This document shows, piece by piece, positions 49,001 through 57,788 of a stretch of 64,000 bases of DNA. Under the pieces are notes generated by a model. It searched no databases. It was not told where the DNA came from and saw only the letters and a program-made list of their open reading frames with translations. The stretch spans positions 122,254,752 to 122,318,751 of the forward strand of contig CM051462.1 in the NCBI GenBank assembly GCA_028095005.1, written 5' to 3'. The stretch is from Rhynchospora pubera (taxonomy: Eukaryota > Streptophyta > Magnoliopsida > Poales > Cyperaceae). Positions within the stretch are counted from its first letter, which is position 1. Every line of letters starts with the position of its first letter. The position numbers and the translations under genes were made by a program.

Positions 49001-49168
49001 ATTTATGTCTTTGAAAATACATACAATTATTAAATTAAAAATGCATTAATGTGGGACCCTTATTACATAAAACTAGCGGTGTTGTGTTTCAACACGGTTT
49101 AATTCCATCAAACTCTTCCGTGACCTTGCTCCAACATCCGTATTGGTTCTCTTCTGATTGTCCTTCTT
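46100..49168. other. Intergenic DNA, no gene recognised
   Basis: AT-rich with short frames (47333-47596, 48319-48588) that have no recognised domain. Confidence 0.45.
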
Positions 49169-49171
49169 TTT

Positions 49172-49328
49172 GGGTGCGTTTGGATAGGTGTGGGAAGAAG
49201 GGAAGAAGGGAAGAAGTGGGAAGAAGTATTGGAAAGTGTGTAATTTTGTGAAGAGTTTGTATTGTTTATAATTTTTTTTCTTCTTCTTCCTTCTTCTTCT
49301 TCTTTCTTCCAACGATCCAAACGCACCC
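49172..49328. mobile_element. Tourist-like MITE, family A, complete copy
   Basis: 157 bp, ends GGGTGCGTTTGGATAGG and complement, flanked by TTT (49169-49171, 49329-49331). It has the same length as the copy at 2520-2676 and differs from it at only a few positions, which suggests recent amplification. Confidence 0.85.
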
Positions 49329-49331
49329 TTT

Positions 49332-51064
49332 GAGAGAAAAATATTCCTAGCCCACAGTGATTAATCGAGAAAACCTCAGAATTTGAGATCCATACGACGA
49401 ACCACCGAAAACAGACCCGACAATGTGAATCCGTGTCCGAAATCTATCTGCCTATCTGGTATTTGGCAATATATCTCACCAATTATACGGAATAAATGAG
49501 AGTTTTGCATATATTTAAATTGATTATTATTTTAAATTAGACGCTTCGAGTTAACTTTGAAATATATGAAATATATTCGATCTGCAGTAGACAGTTTTTC
49601 GATAGGAGTTTTTTTTTCTAAAAAAAATTTAACTTTTTTTTTTGGTCAAAATTATGAATCACTATAATTAATTTGATAGAAAAAAATAGGCTGTGATAGA
49701 AGTTCATATTAATAATAGTAGATAGAATTAGTTGTCCAATTAAAAAAAGGCAGAGTTAATCCGAATTATCAAATTCAAATTGCACGACTGAAATTTGAGA
49801 AGACAGATGAAGAAATATATACTAAAATTGGATCTGTTTATTTTTTATTTTGTTTATAGGAAGTGGACTTAATTTATTGGGTTTTATAATAAGTCCTAAT
49901 TATTAATTGGCACTTACCGGTAATTTGTTTCTGGCTTTCTGTTGTAGAAACGACGACCCGATGAAATGAGGGGACAAAAAAGAAATAACATGCGTCTCAT
50001 AGCTTCTCATATTTTTCAACCAACGGTTCCCACTTATGCATCTTTTGTAACTTTCCATTCTGCCTGGGCCATCTGTTTCGCCCTTTATGACTTTAAAAAA
50101 CTTAGTATGTTTATGTAATATTGTGGTCTTATTCCATTTATTTGATATACAATACAGGTGGCAGTTCACATTCAGTTTGCAGTTAAAAGGTAATTTCATG
50201 ATACATCTAACTGTTGTGAGAATAGATTCGACAATGAAAGCTTGCTTCCGTTTTAGATTACGTGCTAGGTTAGTTGTCCTGTCAAAGTGCTTATTCTATC
50301 ACCAAATCACCAACGAAATATTAGGTATTTCCTTTTCTACAAATAGCATATATAGGTTGTTAAATTAATTATGCTTTCAACTATTTGTCAGAATATTATA
50401 AATAATTATCAGATGTAGTTGGATTGCCGCTTGCTAGGTGCCATCACTACGTTTTATTTTACATATTGAATAATTTTAAATTTAAAGCACAAACTCAAAA
50501 TTAATGTAGTTAGTTATAATTAATTAATATTACTTTTTATTTTTTAAAAAAGTTTGTTAAAATCGATAGATGTGATATATTTAAAATATTGAAGTCTTGA
50601 TTGAGAAAGACGAGTGAAAACAAAGTGTGGCTGAAATTGAAAGATTTGAAATAAAATAGACAGATATAAATTTACACAAAAAAATTGACAAATCCATCAT
50701 TGATGATCAGGTATAAATTAACATATAAAGCGAAAACTTTCTATTCAATTTTAGTTAAACAATTTAACGGTCCAATACAAACCGACTAACTAGCAATCAT
50801 TAATAACTTTTTTTAATACACCGCTTACCAACAACAAAGACAGCAGATGAAAAGTCCAGATCTCTGGTCTGACGCTCACAAATAAATGAATGGTTTTGAA
50901 AAATTCGAAGTAAAGACAACTTAGACTATTTTTAAAGCGCCAAAAAAGTTTTTGTCAATCTAATAATGAAGACACGGAGAAGATTAGGCGCTTAGCCTAT
51001 TTTTCTGTTAGCTGGTCATCGTCCGTCTGAGTCGCAAAAGTGTCGTGGGAAGTTTGGCAACTGC
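49332..51064. other. Intergenic DNA, no gene recognised
   Basis: Nothing is recognisable. Confidence 0.5.
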
Positions 51065-51072
51065 CATACAGT

Positions 51073-52408
51073 TAGGCCTGCTAACGGTACAACCGTTAGC
51101 CGTTTGACGTGGACGTTCCGTCCTCACGAAACGAGTGACGGAATGATTTCGCATTTCGTCACAGAAACGGAACGGGTGACGGAATCCTCTCTAGTAATGT
51201 TGGAACGAGCGGAACGTGAAACGGAATGGTACGTTCCGTGCATGTTTCAGATACGTTCCGTCCATAATTCTATAATTTTAGAATAAATATGATAGCAGAG
51301 GATAATCCAGATCTGTAGCCTAGGGTTGTCCGCCGCCTCCCTCTTTCCTTTTGTCTTGCGCCGATTTCAATTTTCTCTCAATTTCTCCCTTTTTCTAATG
51401 GCCTCTCCCTCAATCTCTTTCTCTTCTTAATGAAGAAAATTGATTAAAGCTTTTCTCCATCTCCAACCCTTTCATGCGTCTCTCTCCGATCGATTTCTTG
51501 CTCGACCAGCCACTACATCAACCCAAGCCGACCTTAATGCGTGGCAAGGAGAAATCTGAACCTGAAATGAAATTCTACTTGAGAAGACTAAGAAAACTCA
51601 AGCTGTCTGTTGGGCTTGGCTAGCTAATTGGTCTAGCAAGATGAATGAAGCTCACTTCCTTAAGCTAGCGAATGGTGATAGTAGTTAAAGATGCATTTTG
51701 AGATAGTCGGTATCGAGTTTATTTTTTTACAATTATAGCGAGTTTTAAATGCAATTGGTACATTTTTTTCTTTCTGATTACTGGAGCTCTTTTGTATTTA
51801 TTGTTTTTGGTTTTTTAGTTCTTTTTATTAGCGTTTTCATTTAGTAACTTGCTAAATTCTGTAAATAATTTTTATTGGTTTTTGCATTTTTTTTGTATAA
51901 TTTGTTGTGGTCTTACTGGATACATCAGAGGTTATGTAATTTGATTTGCTTTTAATTTAAATTTATCAAATCGCTTAGATCTACTGAAAAGAATATAATG
52001 GTACCCTGTGATTAATTAGTTTGATTTTTCCCATCTTTTAATTTTATCATCCAAACAAAAACAAAAAAACTGAAATTTCTTTTCCTTCTTTTCATTCAAT
52101 GTTCTAAATGTCTGTATAAATCTAGTATTTTGCTAGAATAGGCAACATGTGTTGGAATTTGATAACAAATTTCAGATCGGTGTATTTCACTAAAATGATT
52201 TTTTTTTTTTTGTACATATGCAAATGTCATTTTCAACGTTTAGTAAACGTTATTAACGTTTATAACGACGGAACATCAACGACTCAAAATATTAAAATCG
52301 TTCACTAAACGTAACGTTCTACGGAAATAAAATTTTAACCGTTCATCAAACGTAACGAATAACGGATGTGCATATTTCCGTTGCCGTTGTAAACGTTAAA
52401 CAGGCCTA
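51073..52408. mobile_element. Non-autonomous hAT element, TSD CATACAGT
   Basis: A 1336-bp element has ends TAGGCCTGCTAACGGTAC and GTTAAACAGGCCTA, flanked by a perfect CATACAGT at 51065-51072 and 52409-52416. Subterminal zones repeat ACGTTCCGT/ACGGAAC (left) and AAACGTAACG/AACGTTT (right). The stretch at 51300-51500 is C/T-rich, like the promoter and leader of a parental transposase gene. The element has no transposase ORF. It shares the TAGGCC terminus with 12626-12917. Confidence 0.9.
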
Positions 52409-52601
52409 CATACAGTTGTTAATTAGTCGACCTGAAGCGCATTTCTGCTGAGTGCTGACCAATTTTGACAAATGAAAAAGATGTATACAGATTATATGAG
52501 GCGCTTTCTTAATCCCACTTTGTGTTACTATCAAAAACCACTCAGAGCATTCATTTGCATTTTTCTCACGATATAACAAGAGAGCCAGTATGACAGCACC
52601 C

Positions 52602-52955
52602 AACATATATGACACATACACTCGTCTAATTAATATGATAAAATTTTAATTTTTGATATTAGAATAGGCGATCCGGACAGCTGAAATTGTTTTCGATAAT
52701 AAAATATCTTTGAAGACCAAATTTTATATTTTTCAAAAATTTTTACTATTTTTTTTTGGAATTTTTAAATATGCTCATTCTAAAAAGTTATGAATCCTCC
52801 AATTTTGAAAAAAATTAATTAGATTTTTTTTAAAAAAAATTGATTTTTAAAGATATTTTAATATAGAGATCATATTAAACAGTTCGGATCGGCTGTTTGA
52901 AATTTTAACAGTCGATGTATGGATCGTATTTGACGTCCTATATGTTTGATTCTAA
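52602..52955. mobile_element. Degenerate Mutator-type MITE
   Basis: It carries the shared core blocks ('gaccaaattttatatttttc', 'agttcggatcgg') and inverted ends resembling ATATATGACACATACACTCG and GACGTCCTATATGTTT, related to 42285-42530. No clean TSD was found. Confidence 0.55.
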
Positions 52956-52959
52956 TATT

Positions 52960-54265
52960 GCTCTATAATATATTTGTATCATGTTTTGTCATGCTCGTGC
53001 TCAATGGAGAAAGAGTACATTACGGTAAGATTGTACATGCTCTATTGGAGGATTTTTGGTTTGAAGAAAAAATTGTCAGAATATTTTGGTAAAGAAAAAA
53101 ATGTAAAATTACATTTAAATTTATAATTTGTATTATGTAGTTGGAAAAAATGTTGTCATTTTTTATTATAATGTGTAATAAAAAAACAAAAAATAATAGA
53201 GATTATATGATAAAATCTCATGTTAAACCGTATCAAAATTTAAAGGAGAAGACACAACTCTACATATCAATGCATCACATCACACGCCACTAATCGTGCC
53301 GTATATGATGCGCCGTGTTATGTTTAACTGTATCTAAGACGGTGCGCTTGTAAGGTGAATTATTATATCAGGGGGGAAAAAAATTGTGGATGAGAAAGAG
53401 GAGTTAGTTGTTGGGACGTAAAGGTTGTTAAGTTGGACTTTGGATCTAACCAAGAATAACTCCTTCCAACAGCCTTATAGCGATAGATGGCATGGCTAGA
53501 TGATGACTTGATCAAGATGCTTGCACTGTTGCACATACATACATGTTGTGTCATGGTCGTTTTCTTCTTTCCACGGATTAGAATTTTCTGCCTACTTTGC
53601 ATCTTTCGTTCTTTGTTGGGTTCAACGTGTGCATCTGTGGTTGGACTTCCCATTATCTAAAGAGATTATATCTTAATCATTGGCGTTGATGGTTTATATA
53701 AATTATCAATGAGATATTTTGTCATTAGTGCAAAGTGCGGACTGCATTAATTACGTGCCAGTATTTCTCAACGTTGATGGGTACACTTTGAATGTGGGTA
53801 AATTTTTGGTCGATAATTCATCCATATTTTCAGCTTTTTATTGTTGGTTGTTAACTTGTGGATTTTGGTTTATTCAATCACAATGGTCTGTGATGTAAGC
53901 GGCTATAATTATTTCTGACTAAAATTTCAGATGAAACCGTTGCATTAGAAATTTCTTGAAAATCAATTATTGAAAGTCGGATGTAACAATTTTGGGTGGA
54001 TGGGCAGGTAGGAAAGGGACTTGATCAACTAAAAATCAACAAAATTTATCTTATCACATTTTTTTGTTTTCTCGGACTATGCTACGGATGCTTTTTAAAT
54101 TATATTAATTTTCATTTATTAATTATATAATATATTAATATTTTTAGGTTCAATTAAAAAAAATCATGACATGATACGCGACTTGTTTTTCTCTTAGAGA
54201 CCAGACACAATTGAAAGCATATTTGGTTGGATCTAATTTTGTGACAGAGCAGTTGATAATGTAGA
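52960..54265. other. Intergenic DNA, nothing recognised
   Basis: No coding region or repeat is recognised. Confidence 0.5.
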
Positions 54266-54274
54266 TTAAATATT

Positions 54275-54447
54275 CCGAAATTATTTAATATAAAAATTCA
54301 GACACCAAAAAATTTAATACAAAGAATTATTTTTTTTTTAATAAGAAGAAAGTTCCAACGCGTTTATAAACCGCGCCTCTCTCTCTCCTCTCGAACGCGT
54401 TTTATAAACGCGTTACAAGCCTTAAAACGCGTTTATAAAACGCGCTA
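54275..54447 (+). repeat. MULE left TIR (173 bp)
   Basis: Matches 61132-61304 in inverted orientation with one mismatch by eye (T versus A in a run of ten T at about 54331). It contains several palindromic ACGCGTTTATAAA-type sites, presumed transposase contacts. Confidence 0.95.
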
Positions 54448-54686
54448 AAAGCTGCAGTGATTGCGGCGAAAGTTTCTGGCTTTGCGCGTTATTTTCTGAT
54501 TTTACGCGTTTATAAAACGCGTAAGAAGCCTTCTTACCCTTTTATAAAACGCGTTCGAGAGATCTAATTTCCATATAAATACCCAACCTTCTGTCGTCCA
54601 AAATAAAAAAAAAGGAAAAAGATCTGAAAAAAAGAAAAAAATGAGAGGAAAAGAAGAGTTAGATGGTGGAATGCAAAATAATATTA

Positions 54687-54785
54687 GTTGGTGCGAAACT
54701 AATAGCCATAAGGGTTGTATGCGGCACACTTATTCACTGATACAGAGTCGCACACAATCCTTATGGCTATTAATATTCCACCAAC
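54687..54785. repeat. Hairpin inside the MULE
   Basis: Arms 54687-54724 and 54749-54785 are about 80 percent complementary (AATAGCCATAAGG paired with CCTTATGGCTATT at the core), with a 24-base loop. It could mark a transcript end or give a foldback RNA. Confidence 0.65.
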
Positions 54786-55299
54786 TTTAAAATAAAAACT
54801 TTCCTGTGGAATCTGTTATTACGTGTAGAGGACGGTTTGTTGGGCTGGGTCTACGAGCCATAACACCGCAGCCGACATCCTTGGATGAGAATCTGCATAC
54901 ATGCAGTCATCCTCATCCAAGTCTTAGAAAAAGAGGGGGTCAAGGTGACAATCAGTTGCCCAACTCTTCTCTATTAGTTGCGGTGATGTTTTCTCTTCCC
55001 ACCCTTAGCAATGGATCTTCTACAATTTTTTTTTATGTGGTTCAAAATTTTAATATCATGTATTTTGTAATTTTTTTTGTTGTGTATTGTGTGGTTCAAA
55101 ATTTTAATAAATTGTAATTTTTAATTTGTATTGTGTTTTTTATTATAATGTTCATTGAGTTGTAATGTCTAATATAATTTAAATAAATATTAAGTCTCTT
55201 AATATTAATATTTCGAATTTCACAATAAAAATGAAAATGGATAAAATAAAAACTAAAATAAATTAGATAATAAAACTTACAACACATATACTACACGAA

Positions 55300-55452
55300 T
55301 TAATACATATACTAAAACACGAATTAATACATATACTAAAACATAAAAAAAAAACAGATAATAATAGAACACACAATAATAAAAACATCTAATTATAGAA
55401 AACCTAATTATAGAACACACAATAATAAAAACATCTAATTATAGAAAACCTA
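55300..55452. repeat. Short tandem duplications in the MULE
   Basis: ACACGAATTAATACATATAC occurs twice near 55294-55340. A longer unit of about 46 bp, containing ACACAATAATAAAAACATC, occurs twice at 55370-55452. Both are AT-rich and lie just downstream of the small minus-strand gene. Confidence 0.75.
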
Positions 55453-55456
55453 ATAA

Positions 55457-55762
55457 TCAGTCCAAATGATATATGTCATTTCCATTTAACGGGTGATTTT
55501 CAAATCCAGGAGGACATGCCTGTTGCAAACGCAACCAAACGATTCCATCTCCACGTCAGACATGATATCCTCCATCCCTCTTAACTGCATCTGTCCAATA
55601 TTTCGGCCCTCTCACTTCAAAAACGTCGCGTTGAAAAACCTTTACGTAAAATTTGTCGGAAGGATAGTGCAAGTAGACGTGCCGAAGAATATCTCGTTTA
55701 CTTATTCCTCCATCTCCTTGTAGAAGCACACCGGTACAAACATGACGTGGTTTAGTTGACAT
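55457..55762 (-). CDS. Small MULE-borne ORF of unknown function, interrupted by one TGA
   Basis: An ATG at 55762 opens a frame of 102 codons to a TGA at 55457-55459. It is broken once by TGA at 55556-55558 (codon 69); the same frame continues for 32 codons with protein-like composition (GIVWLRLQQACPPGFENHP). The first part reads KRDILRHVYLHYPSDKFYVK. A TATA box (CTATAAATAG, minus strand, 55856-55865) lies 94 bp before the ATG, a normal spacing. It is divergent from the gene at 56247-56501. I recognise no family. It could be an accessory gene like mudrB or a captured host exon. The stop could come from C-to-T change in CGA or from G-to-A change in TGG. Confidence 0.5.
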
Positions 55763-55865
55763 TATGTTTTCTCGGTTTCTTTTCTCTGCGTAACTTCTCT
55801 AAAGTTTTGGTTTTTGATTTCTGAATTTTCGACGTGAATTTGCGGAGAAGCAGGACTATTTATAG

Positions 55866-56166
55866 ACTCAACCCTTATTACCCGTTTGAGCGCGTTTTAT
55901 AAACGCGTACGAAGGGCTAAGTTAATGGAATTCAATACTTTCGCAGGCTGTCAGTCTGTTTTACTGTTTTACCTGGACTCCACCTTCGTACGCGTTTATA
56001 AAACGCGTTCGAAGGCCTCCAACGCGTTTTATAAACGCGTACGAAGGTGGTGTCCACTTTTTGAGCAGCGTGATACTGTGTTTTACTGTGTTTGAGCAGC
56101 GTTTTATAGCGCGTTTTTTGAGCAGACCCCTATTCTAGCGCGTTTTATAAACGGCTAAATAATTGC
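55866..56166. promoter_or_regulatory. Bidirectional promoter region of the MULE with palindromes
   Basis: This 300-bp interval lies between outward-facing TATA boxes (55856-55865 on minus, 56167-56177 on plus). It contains complete CGCGTTT..ATAAA..CGCGT palindromes at 55891-55908, 55990-56008 and 56021-56040, and partial ones near 56100 and 56140. Several are extended by CTTCGTA or CGAAGG. The same palindromes lie in both TIRs, so a factor that binds the element ends could also control these two genes. Confidence 0.6.
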
Positions 56167-56246
56167 CTATATATATCTCAATTCGTTCTCCTATTTCGTA
56201 TCACAAAATCACAAACAAAAGACGCGTAAAATCAGAAATTTGAGAA

Positions 56247-56501
56247 ATGGAGAAGGCTCAAAACAATAATAAGATGGGGGAGGAAACATCCAAGGTGGGG
56301 GATGGAACACCTAATGTGGGAGCAAAAAGGAAACCATTATACGGCCCTCCGAAGAGAAGGGCCGTCTCGGCTGTACGTCGTTTCCCTCCAGGATGTGGCA
56401 GGAGCCCTGATTTTAGTATGGGGGTTAAAATAGATGAGAGTTCTAGTGAGAATAAGGAGGAGGTGAAGAATAAAGAGGTTAAGGAAGTGGAGAAAAATTA
56501 G
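56247..56501 (+). CDS. Small MULE-borne protein with SUVH5/6-like N-terminal motif
   Basis: An intact 84-residue ORF, 70-80 bp downstream of CTATATATATC at 56167-56177. Residues about 26-51 read KRKPLYGPPKRRAVSAVRRF and go on to PPGCGR. This resembles the conserved stretch before the SRA domain in SUVH5/SUVH6-type histone H3K9 methyltransferases (pattern RR.VSA.RDFPPGCGR). No SRA, pre-SET or SET domain follows; the C-terminal 25 residues are charged (Glu/Lys-rich) and low in complexity. The most economical reading is a host gene fragment captured by the MULE and placed under its own promoter. A role in countering silencing is speculation. Convergent similarity cannot be excluded on a motif of about 17 residues. 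Confidence 0.5.
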   Translation: MEKAQNNNKMGEETSKVGDGTPNVGAKRKPLYGPPKRRAVSAVRRFPPGCGRSPDFSMGVKIDESSSENKEEVKNKEVKEVEKN

Positions 56502-56599
56502 AGTTTAATTGTGCTAGAATAATGGAATTTATCTATTTTATTTTCTATGAAATTTAATTTGTAATATGAACTTCATATCTAGAATTTATGTTATTATAT

Positions 56600-56800
56600 G
56601 AATTTATGTTTTATCTATGTTTTAATATTTATAACTAATTAATATAAAAATTAAGAAAAATTTCCATTACAATATTCAGAACCCATTAATATAAAAATTA
56701 ATAATCATTTCTATTACAATAACTCTCATTAATATGAAAACAACGATTTAAATTAATAATAATTTTCATTACAATAATTCTCATTAATATGAAAACAACG
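56600..56800. repeat. AT-rich repeated segment in the MULE
   Basis: The phrases ATTACAATAATTCTCATTAA and ATATGAAAACAACGATTT recur in two or three near-copies in this 200-bp stretch. Confidence 0.6.
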
Positions 56801-57098
56801 ATTTGCGGAGACTCATGGACGGTTGCCCAATTCTGCGAGAGCCTTCGACAGTCGTCGAGTTCTTCCCTAATTGGGTCGGCAGAACTCTACCGTCCATTAC
56901 CCATGATCGTAGGCAGCAGAGTGTTGGTCTACCTCAGATGATGATGAAGTTAGCGAGCTGTCCATCTGGGCCGACCTTCGTACATAATAACAGATTCCAC
57001 CGGAAAATCTCTTATTACAATTTCGCACTTATTAACATTGAGAGGTGAGAATGAGAGAGGTGAGAATGAGAGATGAGAATGATATTCAGAGGCGAGAA

Positions 57099-57477
57099 TT
57101 GGGCGTTTTATAAAAAGGTAAAGCCTTTTAACGCGTTTTATAAAAGGGTACAAAGCCTTTTAACGCGTTTTATAAAAGGCTACAAAGCCTTTTAACGCGT
57201 TTTATAAAAGGCTACAAAGCCTTTTAACGCGTTTTATAAAAGGGTAAAGCCTTTTAGCGCGTTTTATAAAAGGGTAAAGCCTTTTAGCGCGTTTTATAAA
57301 AGGGTAGAAAGCCTTTGAACGCGTTTTATAATAGGGTAAAGCCTTTTAGCGCGCTTTATAGAAGGGTAGAAAGCCTTTGAACGCGTTTTATAATAGGGTA
57401 AAGCCTTTTAACTCGTTTTATAAAAGGGTAGAAAGCCTTTTAGCGCGTTTTATAAAAGGGTACAAAGCCTTTTAGCG
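57099..57477. repeat. Twelve-unit tandem array of half-palindromes in the MULE
   Basis: About 12 units of 30-32 bp, each made of GCGTTTTATAAAAGGGTA plus (CA)AAGCCTTTTAA/G. Each unit starts with the left half of the palindrome found intact in the TIRs, but the right half has changed from AAACGCGT to AAAAGGGT or AAAAGGCT. Alternating unit types (GGGTAGAAAGCC versus GGGTAAAGCC) suggest that a two-unit block was duplicated. It lies 310 bp past the transposase stop. Confidence 0.9.
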
Positions 57478-57788
57478 CTACGAGCTAATTAACTGCTTCT
57501 CAACGCTAAATAGTTAATTGAATGCTGAGGGTCCCATTATATGAGTTAATTAACTGCTTCTCAACACTAAGAAGTTCAAGTGCCTCAGTCTTTGCATGAA
57601 GGTCGGATGAACTATAGAGTACAAAGCCTTTTAGAATTAGGGCTTTTTGTAGATAACAAGAATGCATGTCTGTCAATGCTAACACTAAACCTTTCAACAT
57701 TATATTATACGAGTTAATTGTAAAATTCTCTTACAATACATTCCATTACAATATATAAAATTACGACAACACTTAATCTTCAATTATT

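Noticed and set aside
54806..55117. A 103-codon plus-strand frame in the MULE
   Set aside because: Its first half looks protein-like, but it has no recognised domain and its second half is low-complexity AT-rich sequence; kept only as a possible captured scrap.
57099..57477. CRISPR-like regular array
   Set aside because: The units abut with no unique spacers, the organism is a plant and the repeat derives from the MULE palindrome. It is a tandem array.
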